In this document: positions 37,451 to 45,613 of the stretch, piece after piece
Position numbering within the stretch: position 1 is the first letter of the stretch
Layout: each line of letters opens with the position of its first letter
Assembly: GCA_038131695.1 (NCBI GenBank)
Contig: JAYPQA010000022.1
Span: 1-64,000 of the forward strand
From: JADHLK01 sp038131695
Lineage (GTDB): Bacteria; Pseudomonadota; Alphaproteobacteria; Puniceispirillales; Puniceispirillaceae
Direction of reading: 5' to 3'
Length of the DNA stretch: 64,000 nucleotides
The notes under the pieces: generated by a model
The model's input: the letters and a program-made list of their open reading frames with translations, nothing else
What the model was told of the DNA's origin: nothing
The model's database searches: none
Program-made: the position numbers and the translations under genes

Positions 37451-37479
37451 TTGACAGCAGGCATGGTGGGCGATACCCA
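37451..37479 (+). promoter_or_regulatory. candidate promoter for ilvC
   Basis: A perfect TTGACA -35 box (37451-37456) is followed by a 17-base spacer and TACCCA (37474-37479), a weak -10. It lies about 70 bases before the ilvC start, in the 150-base gap after ilvH. Confidence 0.4.
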
Positions 37480-37547
37480 ACTGGCTGACAGGATATTATC
37501 ACGGCTGCGCCCGGTCGGGCGGCCTAACCCGCAACGGAGAATGAAAG

Positions 37548-38567
37548 ATGCGTGTCTATTATGATCAAGATGCCGATCTCGGTCTGATCAAATCCAAGAA
37601 GGTGGTGATTGTCGGCTATGGCTCACAAGGCCATGCCCATGCTGCCAATCTGAAGGAAAGCGGTGTCAAGGAAGTGGCCGTTGCGCTGCGTGAGGGGTCT
37701 GCCTCTGCGCCGAAAGCCGAAGCGGCTGGCTTCAAGGTGATGACTGTGGCCAAGGCGGCGGCCTGGGGCGATGTGATTATGATGCTGACCCCGGATGAGC
37801 TGCAGGCAGATATTTATGCCGATGAGATTGCCCCGAATATCCGGCCCGGTGCGGCGCTGGCCTTCGCCCACGGGCTGAATGTGCATTTCAATTTGATTGA
37901 GCCGCGCTCAGATGTGGATGTGTTCATGGTGGCCCCCAAAGGCCCGGGCCATACGGTGCGCGGGGAATATGTGAAAGGCGGCGGGGTGCCCTGTCTGCTG
38001 GCGGTGCATCAGGATGCGTCCGGCAACGCCCATGATATTGGAATGTCCTATGCCTGCGGTGTCGGGGGCGGGCGCTCCGGCATTATTGAGACCAGTTTTC
38101 AAGAAGAATGTGAAACCGACCTGTTCGGTGAGCAGGCGGTTCTGTGCGGCGGTCTGGTTGAGCTGATCAAGGCTGGCTATGAAACGCTGACCGAGGCGGG
38201 CTACGCGCCGGAAATGGCCTATTTTGAATGTCTGCATGAGGTCAAGCTGATCGTGGATTTGATATATGAGGGCGGCATTGCCAACATGAATTATTCGATC
38301 TCCAACACAGCTGAATATGGCGAATATGTAACCGGCCCGCGCATCATCACGCCGGAAACCAAGGCCGAGATGAAACGGGTTCTTGAAGATATCCAGTCCG
38401 GCCGCTTCACCCGTGACTGGATGCTGGAAAACAAGGTTAACCAGGCCAGCTTCAAGGCAACCCGCCGCCGCAACGCGGCTCATCCGATTGAGCAGGTCGG
38501 CACCGATTTGCGGGCGATGATGCCCTGGATCGGGTCAAACCGTTTGGTGGACAAGGATAAGAACTAG
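37548..38567 (+). CDS. ilvC: ketol-acid reductoisomerase (class I)
   Basis: Isomerises and reduces acetolactate or acetohydroxybutyrate with NADPH and Mg2+. At 339 aa it is a class I (short) enzyme. Motifs: the Rossmann GYGSQGHAHAANLKESG, FAHGLNVHF, MVAPKGPGHTVRGEYVKGGG, the metal ligands in ETDLFGEQAVLCGGLVELIKAG, and the knotted C-terminal domain with ECLHEVKLIVDLIYEGG and NYSISNTAEYG. Intact, with a GGAG site before the ATG and a hairpin terminator after the stop. Confidence 0.98.
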   Translation: MRVYYDQDADLGLIKSKKVVIVGYGSQGHAHAANLKESGVKEVAVALREGSASAPKAEAAGFKVMTVAKAAAWGDVIMMLTPDELQADIYADEIAPNIRPGAALAFAHGLNVHFNLIEPRSDVDVFMVAPKGPGHTVRGEYVKGGGVPCLLAVHQDASGNAHDIGMSYACGVGGGRSGIIETSFQEECETDLFGEQAVLCGGLVELIKAGYETLTEAGYAPEMAYFECLHEVKLIVDLIYEGGIANMNYSISNTAEYGEYVTGPRIITPETKAEMKRVLEDIQSGRFTRDWMLENKVNQASFKATRRRNAAHPIEQVGTDLRAMMPWIGSNRLVDKDKN

Positions 38568-38603
38568 GCAAAATTGCTTGCCAAATCGAACTGCGAAGCA
38601 GGA

Positions 38604-38636
38604 GAAATGGCCGTTCTGGACGGTCATTTCTTCATT
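38604..38636 (+). terminator. hairpin terminator after ilvC
   Basis: An eleven-base stem, GAAATGGCCGT (38604-38614) and ACGGTCATTTC (38620-38630), containing one G:U pair, with a five-base loop, is followed by a modest T-rich tract (TTCATT). It lies about 40 bases after the ilvC stop. Confidence 0.6.
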
Positions 38637-38648
38637 GCATTACAGCGC

Positions 38649-38711
38649 GTAACCGGGCAACATTAGATTTGTGCATGATATTTGCACATAGCTGGTCCCG
38701 CACCGGGTTAC
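38649..38711 (+). promoter_or_regulatory. nested inverted repeats upstream of mreB
   Basis: An outer pair, GTAACC (38649-38654) and GGTTAC (38706-38711), encloses a perfect inner palindrome, TGTGCA (38670-38675) and TGCACA (38683-38688), with a seven-base spacer. The region lies 32-94 bases before mreB and must contain its promoter. It looks like a transcription factor site, but no regulator is identified. Confidence 0.4.
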
Positions 38712-38742
38712 AGTCATTTCTGCAAAGCAAGGAAATCAACAG

Positions 38743-39780
38743 ATGTTAGGGTCACTTTTCGGATTTATGGCAGCAGATATAGGTATCGATCTGGGCACTG
38801 CCAATACGCTGGTTTATGTCAAGGGCAAGGGGATTGTTCTGGATGAACCCTCAGTGGTGGCCATGGCGCAGGTGCGCGGCAAGACCCAAGTTCTGGCGGT
38901 TGGTGAGGAAGCCAAGGTGATGCTGGGCAAGACGCCTGGCAATATTCAGGCTATCCGGCCCATGGCGGACGGGGTGATTGCCGATTTTGAAATTGCTGAG
39001 GAAATGATCAAGCATTTTATCCGCAAGGTGAATGGCCGCTTCTCGCTGGCCCGCCCGCAGATGATTATCTGTGTGCCGTCCGGCTCCACGGCGGTTGAAC
39101 GGCGCGCCATCCAGGAATCAGCCGAAGCGGCGGGCGCGCGCCGGGTCTTTTTGATTGAGGAGCCAATGGCCGCAGCGATTGGCGCGGCCCTGCCGGTGAC
39201 CGAGGCGTCTGGTTCAATGGTGGTTGATATTGGCGGCGGCACGACGGAGGTGGCAATTCTGTCGCTGGGCAATATTGTCTTTGCCCATTCAGTGCGGGTT
39301 GGTGGCGACAAGATTGATGAATCCATCATTGGCTATATGCGCCGCACGCATAATCTGCTGATCGGGGAATCCACGGCTGAACGGATTAAAAAATCGATTG
39401 GCATTGCGCGGCGTCCGGAAAAATCCACCGGCGTGAAAATAGAGGTGCGCGGGCGCGATCTGGTGAATGGTGTGCCCAAGGAAATCAATATTTCCGAGGC
39501 GCAGGTGGCAGATGCCATCTCTGATCCGGTCAAGCAGATCGTGGAAGGGGTGAAGATGGCCCTGGAACAGGCCCCGCCTGAACTGGCTGCTGATATTGTG
39601 GAAAAGGGCATTGTGCTGACTGGCGGCGGGGCCATGTTGCGCGAGATGGATACTGTGCTGCGTGAGGCAACCGGCCTGCCCATCTCCATTGCCGAGAACC
39701 CGCTTTCCTGTGTGGCGATAGGCACCGGGCGCTGTCTGGAAGAGCTGAAAACCCTGCGCCATGTCCTGATCGGGGCTTGA
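38743..39780 (+). CDS. mreB: rod-shape-determining actin homologue MreB
   Basis: Membrane-associated actin-like filament protein that guides lateral wall synthesis. The 345 aa protein has the actin-fold phosphate loops DIGIDLGTANTLVYVKGKG and VVDIGGGTTEVAILSLG, the adenosine motif VLTGGGAMLREMD and a hydrophobic N-terminal GSLFGFM likely to bind the membrane. It is followed after eight bases by mreC and heads the mreB-mreC-mreD-mrdA-rodA elongasome operon. Confidence 0.98.
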   Translation: MLGSLFGFMAADIGIDLGTANTLVYVKGKGIVLDEPSVVAMAQVRGKTQVLAVGEEAKVMLGKTPGNIQAIRPMADGVIADFEIAEEMIKHFIRKVNGRFSLARPQMIICVPSGSTAVERRAIQESAEAAGARRVFLIEEPMAAAIGAALPVTEASGSMVVDIGGGTTEVAILSLGNIVFAHSVRVGGDKIDESIIGYMRRTHNLLIGESTAERIKKSIGIARRPEKSTGVKIEVRGRDLVNGVPKEINISEAQVADAISDPVKQIVEGVKMALEQAPPELAADIVEKGIVLTGGGAMLREMDTVLREATGLPISIAENPLSCVAIGTGRCLEELKTLRHVLIGA

Positions 39781-39787
39781 TCCGGCG

Positions 39788-40708
39788 ATGCCTTTGCAGG
39801 CTCCTGCAAAGCGCCGCCAGCGATCTGCCAGATGGCCGAAAATTCTGCTGATATTATCTGGCTTCCTGCTGATTCTGGTGGGCAAGGCTGATCTGGCGGC
39901 GGTGCGCACGGCCCAGGCAGGAATTATCGCCTTTGTCATGCCGGTTTATGATACGGTCGCGATGCCGGTGCGGGCGCTGGAAAATCTGCTGGTCGGGCTG
40001 CGCGGCGTGGCGGCTCTGCGTGAAGAAGCGGTGCTGTTGCGGCTGGAAAATGAGAGGCTGAAGCGCTGGCAGCGCCGTTCTGAGATTCTGGAGAGTGAAA
40101 ACCGCCAGCTGCGGGCGGTTCTGGGGGTGGCTCTGCCGCCGGAAAAACAGGCGGTCACCGCACGGGTTATCGCAGCCCCGGGAGGCAGCTTTTTCCATTC
40201 CTTGCTGGTTGATCACGGGGCCGGCTATCCGGTCAGGCGCGGCGATCCGGTTGTGACAGCTGATGGTCTGGTCGGTATGGTGATAGCCCCCGGCACGCGC
40301 TATTCACGGGTGCTTTTGATAACAGATGTCAATGCCCGCATCCCGATATTGCTTAGCCGGGAAAACTGGCCGGGCCTGTCTGTTGGCCGTAATGGCCAGC
40401 TGTTGAAGCTGGATTTCCTGCCGCTGAATGCCACCATTGAAACAGGCGAGCTGGTGCAGACCTCCGGGCATGGCGGCTTGCTGCCAGCTGGCTTGCCGGT
40501 TGGCCGGGTGGTGCGGGTTGAGGAGGAGTCCGTTCTGGTGGAACCGGCGGTTGATCTGGTGCGGCTGTCCTATGTGTCCATATTGCTGGGCAATCCGGAT
40601 GAGGTGCGAACCAATATAGCAGAGATGGATGATTTCTTCATGCCGCTGCCCGAAGCCGGGGAAACACGGCTGCTCGAAGGGTTCAGCCCGCGCGATGTGC
40701 TGCAATGA
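39788..40708 (+). CDS. mreC: rod-shape-determining protein MreC
   Basis: Bitopic protein linking MreB to the periplasmic elongation machinery and activating PBP2. The 306 aa protein has a basic cytoplasmic N-terminus, one membrane segment (ILLILSGFLLILVG, about 19-33) and a coiled coil (LREEAVLLRLENERLKRWQ). The periplasmic beta domains contain VTARVIAAPGGSFFHSLLVDHG, GLVGMVIAPGTRYSRVLLITD and TSGHGGLLPAGLPVGRV. The stop overlaps the mreD start by four bases. Confidence 0.96.
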   Translation: MPLQAPAKRRQRSARWPKILLILSGFLLILVGKADLAAVRTAQAGIIAFVMPVYDTVAMPVRALENLLVGLRGVAALREEAVLLRLENERLKRWQRRSEILESENRQLRAVLGVALPPEKQAVTARVIAAPGGSFFHSLLVDHGAGYPVRRGDPVVTADGLVGMVIAPGTRYSRVLLITDVNARIPILLSRENWPGLSVGRNGQLLKLDFLPLNATIETGELVQTSGHGGLLPAGLPVGRVVRVEEESVLVEPAVDLVRLSYVSILLGNPDEVRTNIAEMDDFFMPLPEAGETRLLEGFSPRDVLQ

Positions 40709-41253
40709 GGCTCGCCGGCACAAATAAGGGGCGGCGTATTCTGCCTGATTTTTCCAGCCAGTTTCTGGTGCTTGTGGCGGGTCTGCTGATTGTGCTGATA
40801 GAGGCGGCGCTGGCTGAATGGGGCTTTTTCTATGCCGCCGCCCCAATGCTGTCCTTATGTTTTATCGCCTGGTTTGTGTTGACGAATCCGGGCCATCTGC
40901 CGGTCTTTTCGATCCTGGTGCTGGCCCTGTTCGCTGAATTTCTGGGGCTGGATGAGCTGGGGGTGCGGGTGGTCTGCTGGCTGATCGCCTGGCAGGCTTT
41001 TGGCTGGCGGCGCAATGGCGAGCAGGAGCCTGATTTTCTCAGCCTCTGGTCGTTTTTTGCCGGCTTGACCTTGCTGTTGTCGGTTTTCCGGCTGCTGATC
41101 TATTTTATTGACCGGCTCAACTTGCCTGATTTATCGACCCTTGCGGTGCAAACAGGCTTTACAATCTTCTTATTCCCGGTGATCTTTGTATTGCTTTACT
41201 GGACCGGCTTTGTTTGGGAAAAATGGATGGCGGTTTTTACCGTCAAACGCTAG
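40705..41253 (+). CDS. mreD: rod-shape-determining protein MreD
   Basis: A 182 aa inner-membrane protein with about five to six hydrophobic segments and little sequence conservation, as usual for MreD. Assignment rests on size, topology and position: its ATG overlaps mreC and the PBP2 gene follows 18 bases later. An acidic FLGLDELGV turn between helices matches the family pattern. MreD completes the MreBCD complex. Confidence 0.88.
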   Translation: MRLAGTNKGRRILPDFSSQFLVLVAGLLIVLIEAALAEWGFFYAAAPMLSLCFIAWFVLTNPGHLPVFSILVLALFAEFLGLDELGVRVVCWLIAWQAFGWRRNGEQEPDFLSLWSFFAGLTLLLSVFRLLIYFIDRLNLPDLSTLAVQTGFTIFLFPVIFVLLYWTGFVWEKWMAVFTVKR

Positions 41254-41271
41254 CGCAGGGCCCTGAATGAA

Positions 41272-43224
41272 ATGGCCAAGAGACGCAAGGAAATACGCGA
41301 TGTGGAAACCCGCCTCACCCGGCGGATGTTCCTGCTGGGCGGGGGTCAGCTGGTTTTGGGGACGGTGCTGGCCGGGCGGCTTTACCAGCTGCAGATAGCA
41401 CAGGGCGATACCTATCAAAAACTCTCAGACCGCAACCAGTTTGACACAAGATTGGTGCCTGCCCCGCGCGGACGCGTGCTGGATCGCAAGCAAAGGCTGC
41501 TGGTTGGCAATTCAGAGGTGTTTGAGCTGAATATTATCCCGGCCCGTATCGGAGATTTGCGCCAGCTGCTGGGCCAGGTTGCACGCCTTGTTACCCTGAG
41601 CGACGAGGATATAACCCGGGTGCTAGAGGAGGTCGCCGCAAAGCCGGAATTTGTGGAAATCACCATTCGGTCTGACTTGACGCAGCGTGAATTGTCGCGT
41701 CTGGCGGTGCGCAGCCCGGCCCTGCCCGGGGTGGTTTTTCAAAAAGGCTTCCGTCGCCTCTATCCGCAGGGCAGCCTGTTCTCCCATATCGCCGGTTATG
41801 TATCGCCGGTCACTGCTGCTGAGGTGGATGAAGACCGGCTGTTGCGCCGCCTGCCGGGGTTGCAGACCGGCAAGGTGGGGCTGGAAAAGGCACAGGAACA
41901 GGCCCTGCGCGGTGAGATTGGGGTGCAGCGCCTGGAGGTGAACGCGCTTGGCAAGCCGGTGCGCCTGCTGAATGACCGGCTGGCCAGATCGGGCAAGGAT
42001 ATTCAGCTGACCATTGATCTGGATTTGCAGAGCTATGCGGCAAAGCGCTTGCAACAGGGCAATTCAGAGGCGGTTCCGGTATCTGATCCGGCTGTCCAGC
42101 GGGCTTTAAGCCGGGATGCCCAGCTGCGCAGCCATTTTGCCTCTGGCGACCAGCTGGTCTTGCGGAACAGCAAGGGTGTGCTCACGCCGCCCGAATCCGG
42201 CGCGGCGATGGTGATGGATGTGGAGACCGGGGCGGTGCGGGCGATGGTCTCGCTGCCCGGTTTTGACCCGAACCAATTTGCCGGCCGCTTGCGTGAACGG
42301 GACTGGCAGAGGTTAAACCAGCATCCGCGCACCCCGTTGCTGAAGCGGACGATAGCGGGCCTCTATTCGCCGGGATCCACTTTCAAGATGGCGGTTCTGG
42401 CCGCCGCGCTGGAAGCCGGGGTGGTTACCAGCAAAACGCAATATTTCTGCAACGGGCATTTTGAATTTGGCGATCGCAAATTCTATTGCTGGCGTGAGGG
42501 CGGGCATGGCGCGGTGAATGGCCGCCAGGCGATTGCCCAATCCTGTGATGTCTATTTCTATCAGGTGGCCCTGAAAACCGGTATTAACCGGATACACGCG
42601 CTGGCCAGCCGCCTGGGTCTGGGCGATATCAGCGGGCTGGGCCTGCCGGGGGAGAAGATTGGAATTCTGCCGACAAGGGAATGGAAAATGGCCCGCCGCG
42701 GCACGGTCTGGACTCCCGGCGAGACGGTGATCGCCGGTATTGGCCAGGGCTTTGTGCTGGCGACACCGGCGCAGCTGGCGGTGATGGCGGCGCGTATCGC
42801 AAATGGCAAGAAACAGGTGACCGCCCGCCTGCTGGAATCTGATCTGGATGCTGGCGAGGCGTTTGCCCCGCTGGGTATCAATGCCGGTATCCTGAACGAG
42901 ATCCGGCGCAGTATGCGGCTGGTGATGGCCGGGGCGCTGGGCACTGCGCGCAATTATGATCTGACAGAGTCCCAAATGGCCGGCAAGACCGGCACGGTGC
43001 AGGTGAAACGCATTTCCAAGGCCCAGCGCGAAGAAGGTATCATCGATAATCTAGACAGGCCCTGGAAAGAGCGCGATCATGCGCTGTTTGTTGGCTATGC
43101 CCCCTATAAAAAGCCGCGCTATGCGGTCAGTGTGGTGGTGGAACATGGTGGCAGCGGCTCGTCCATGGCCGCCCCGATTGCCCGCGATCTGCTGGATTTT
43201 GCGCTGCGTGGGGACCGGGCATGA
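41272..43224 (+). CDS. mrdA: penicillin-binding protein 2 (transpeptidase of elongation)
   Basis: Cross-links peptidoglycan during cell elongation together with RodA. The 650 aa protein has a cytoplasmic basic tail, one membrane segment (about 19-35), a PBP dimerisation domain (PAPRGRVLDRKQRLL) and the transpeptidase domain. The catalytic Ser369 lies in the SPGSTFKM motif, SxN appears as SCD in AIAQSCDVYFY, and KTGT occurs as AGKTGTVQV. Between residues about 264 and 308 there is an insertion-like, charged, low-conservation stretch just before the GAAMVMDVETGAV strand. It overlaps rodA by four bases. Confidence 0.97.
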   Translation: MAKRRKEIRDVETRLTRRMFLLGGGQLVLGTVLAGRLYQLQIAQGDTYQKLSDRNQFDTRLVPAPRGRVLDRKQRLLVGNSEVFELNIIPARIGDLRQLLGQVARLVTLSDEDITRVLEEVAAKPEFVEITIRSDLTQRELSRLAVRSPALPGVVFQKGFRRLYPQGSLFSHIAGYVSPVTAAEVDEDRLLRRLPGLQTGKVGLEKAQEQALRGEIGVQRLEVNALGKPVRLLNDRLARSGKDIQLTIDLDLQSYAAKRLQQGNSEAVPVSDPAVQRALSRDAQLRSHFASGDQLVLRNSKGVLTPPESGAAMVMDVETGAVRAMVSLPGFDPNQFAGRLRERDWQRLNQHPRTPLLKRTIAGLYSPGSTFKMAVLAAALEAGVVTSKTQYFCNGHFEFGDRKFYCWREGGHGAVNGRQAIAQSCDVYFYQVALKTGINRIHALASRLGLGDISGLGLPGEKIGILPTREWKMARRGTVWTPGETVIAGIGQGFVLATPAQLAVMAARIANGKKQVTARLLESDLDAGEAFAPLGINAGILNEIRRSMRLVMAGALGTARNYDLTESQMAGKTGTVQVKRISKAQREEGIIDNLDRPWKERDHALFVGYAPYKKPRYAVSVVVEHGGSGSSMAAPIARDLLDFALRGDRA

Positions 43225-44321
43225 GCTGGTGGTCAAAATTACTCTCCTTGCCCTGGCTGATGATGATCTGTGCCGCCCTGCTGGTATTGATAGGCGCGCT
43301 GGCACTCTATTCCGCCTCTGAAGGGGCTTGGTCGCCCTGGGCTGAGCAGCATTTGATACGGGCCGGGATAGGCGCGGTGCTGATGCTGGTGATGGGGTTT
43401 TTGCCGCTGCGCTGGATCAGCCGGATGGCCCCGCTGGCTTTGCTGGCCGGTATTCTGGTTTTGCTGGCCCTGCCTTTTATTGGCACAGGCAGCGGGGCGA
43501 CCCGCTGGATCAGTCTGGGCCCGCTGAACTTGCAGCCTTCTGAACCGATCAAGGTTGCGCTGGTGCTGGTCTTGGCAAAATATTTTGCCAGCCGCACCTG
43601 GGATCAGTTTGACAGTTTCATGACCTATCTGCCTGCCTTGGTGCTGGTTGCGGTGCCGGTCGCGCTGGTCTTGATGCAACCGGATTTGGGCACCGCCCTG
43701 ATGATGGGGATTGGCGGGCTGAGTATGCTGTTTCTGGCTGGCTTGCCGCGCCGCTGGATCGTGCTGGGGCTCATCGCCGGTCTGGCCAGCCTGCCACTGG
43801 CCTGGTCGCAGCTCTATGATTACCAAAAGGCGCGGGTTTTGACTTTCCTCAATCCGGGCCAGGATGCGCTGGGGGCTGGCTATCAGATCACCCAGTCCAA
43901 GATTGCGCTGGGTTCCGGCGGCCTGTTCGGCAAGGGGTTTTTGATGGGATCACAGAGCCAGCTGGATTATCTGCCTGAAAAGCAGACAGATTTTGTCTTT
44001 ACCATGATAGGTGAGGAGTTCGGCCTGATCGGCAATCTGGCTGTTTTGCTGATCTATTTTGTGATGATGGGCAGTGTGCTGTTTGTCGGTATCCGCTGTG
44101 AGAACAGGTTTGGCCGGTTGCTTTGCGGCGGTTTGTCGATGATGCTTTTCTTGTATGTATTTGTGAATGTGGCAATGGTGACCGGCCTGATGCCGGTTGT
44201 GGGGGCGCCCCTGCCATTGATTTCCTATGGCGGAACCGCCATGCTGACCGTGTTTCTGGCCCTTGGTCTGACAATGAATGTGTCGCTAAATCTGGACAAA
44301 GACGATACACAGATTATATAG
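43221..44321 (+). CDS. rodA: SEDS peptidoglycan polymerase RodA
   Basis: Glycosyltransferase of the SEDS family that polymerises lipid II during elongation, in complex with PBP2. The 366 aa multi-pass protein shows TRWISLGPLNLQPSEPIKVALVLVLAKYF, LVLMQPDLGTALMM, the catalytic-loop region LPEKQTDFVFTMIGEEFGLIG, and GMxGAP-like VTGLMPVVGAPLPLISYGGTAM. Its start overlaps the mrdA stop, ensuring coupled production. Intact. Confidence 0.97.
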   Translation: MSWWSKLLSLPWLMMICAALLVLIGALALYSASEGAWSPWAEQHLIRAGIGAVLMLVMGFLPLRWISRMAPLALLAGILVLLALPFIGTGSGATRWISLGPLNLQPSEPIKVALVLVLAKYFASRTWDQFDSFMTYLPALVLVAVPVALVLMQPDLGTALMMGIGGLSMLFLAGLPRRWIVLGLIAGLASLPLAWSQLYDYQKARVLTFLNPGQDALGAGYQITQSKIALGSGGLFGKGFLMGSQSQLDYLPEKQTDFVFTMIGEEFGLIGNLAVLLIYFVMMGSVLFVGIRCENRFGRLLCGGLSMMLFLYVFVNVAMVTGLMPVVGAPLPLISYGGTAMLTVFLALGLTMNVSLNLDKDDTQII

Positions 44322-44359
44322 GCTGGAAACAGGGTTCTTTTTATTGGGGTATAGCTGAG

Positions 44360-45613
44360 ATGTTACAGTCATTTTTTCCAAGGCCAAAACTGTTCTTCCT
44401 GAGCGCGATCATCTGGTCTGCGGTTGTCGTGGCTATCTGGTATTGGATCGGCAGTGATATTGGCCTCGCGCTGGGTTTTGATCTGGACCCGGAACGCGCC
44501 CCGGTTATCGGGCCGGGCTTTTTTATTACCCCGGAATTTCTCTGGTTTTACAGCTATTATGTCATTATTTGCGCGCTTTTTGCCGGGTTTTGGTTCTGGT
44601 TCTCACCGCATCCCTGGCAGATTTGGTCTATTCTTGGCTCGCAGCTGATTTTGTTTTCTACCTATTTTTCCGTTCAGGTTTCGGTGGGGCTGAATTATTG
44701 GCGGCGGCCTTTCGGCGATGCGCTGCAAAATGCCCTGAATCCGGAAATTGAGGTCACCGCCACAGAGCTTTACAGCCTTATCTGGACCTTTACCCAGATT
44801 GCCCTTGTCTGGATGGTGATCTATGTGATCACCCGCTTTTTTGTCAGCCATTATATCTTCCGCTGGCGCACCGCGATGAATGATTACTATATGGGGCAAT
44901 GGAAGCGGGTGCGCTATATTGAGGGGGCCTCGCAGCGGGTTCAGGAAGATACCATGCGCTTTGCCGGCATTATGGAAGGGCTGGGCGTGTCGATTGTGGA
45001 TGCGGTGATGACGCTGTTTGCCTTTCTGCCGATTTTGCTGTCGCTTTCCTCTTATGTGGAAACCTTGCCGATAGTCGGGGCGATACCCTATCCGTTGCTG
45101 ACCGCCTCTATTTTCTGGTCACTGTTCGGCACCGGTGTGCTGGCCTCGGTCGGGATCAAGCTGCCGGGCCTGGAATTCCGTAACCAGCGGGTTGAGGCGG
45201 CCTACCGCAAGGAGCTGGTCTATGGCGAGGATGATGCAGATCGGGCCAGCCCGCCGACAGTGGCGGAATTGTTCGGCAATGTGCGGCGCAATTATTTCCG
45301 CCTCTATTTCCATTATATGTATTTCAATGTGTTCCGCGGGCTGTATATCCAGGCAGACAACATCTTTGCCTATTTCATCCTGATCCCGGCGATTGCGGCG
45401 GCGGCCTTTACCTATGGGGTGATGCAGCAGATTTTGACCGCCTTCTCACAGGTCTCGAATTCCTTTCAATATCTGGTGAATAGCTGGACAACGATCATTG
45501 AGCTCTTGTCCATTTTCAAGCGTCTGCAAGCCTTTGAACGGGCCTTGCGGGATGCGCCGCTGCCGGAAATTGATCAAGAATATCTGGAAAAGGGCCAGGC
45601 GCTGGACAGCTAA
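44360..45613 (+). CDS. sbmA: SbmA/BacA-family peptide antibiotic transporter
   Basis: Proton-driven inner-membrane importer of proline-rich peptides, bleomycin and similar compounds; BacA homologues matter in alphaproteobacterial host interaction and very-long-chain lipid content. The 417 aa protein shows the SbmA/BacA transmembrane fold: PEFLWFYSYYVIICALFAGFWFW, VQVSVGLNYWRRPFGDALQNAL and WRTAMNDYYMGQWKRVRYIEGASQRVQEDTMRFA, a signature of the family. It lacks an ATPase domain. The ATG at 44360 was chosen because an upstream in-frame extension overlaps rodA. It may be cotranscribed with rodA, and ends overlapping the convergent hldE by four bases. Confidence 0.95.
   Translation: MLQSFFPRPKLFFLSAIIWSAVVVAIWYWIGSDIGLALGFDLDPERAPVIGPGFFITPEFLWFYSYYVIICALFAGFWFWFSPHPWQIWSILGSQLILFSTYFSVQVSVGLNYWRRPFGDALQNALNPEIEVTATELYSLIWTFTQIALVWMVIYVITRFFVSHYIFRWRTAMNDYYMGQWKRVRYIEGASQRVQEDTMRFAGIMEGLGVSIVDAVMTLFAFLPILLSLSSYVETLPIVGAIPYPLLTASIFWSLFGTGVLASVGIKLPGLEFRNQRVEAAYRKELVYGEDDADRASPPTVAELFGNVRRNYFRLYFHYMYFNVFRGLYIQADNIFAYFILIPAIAAAAFTYGVMQQILTAFSQVSNSFQYLVNSWTTIIELLSIFKRLQAFERALRDAPLPEIDQEYLEKGQALDS

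Noticed and set aside
44123..44359. Upstream extension of sbmA
   Set aside because: This in-frame stretch overlaps the 3' end of rodA in another frame and does not resemble SbmA. The ATG at 44360 starts the family sequence.
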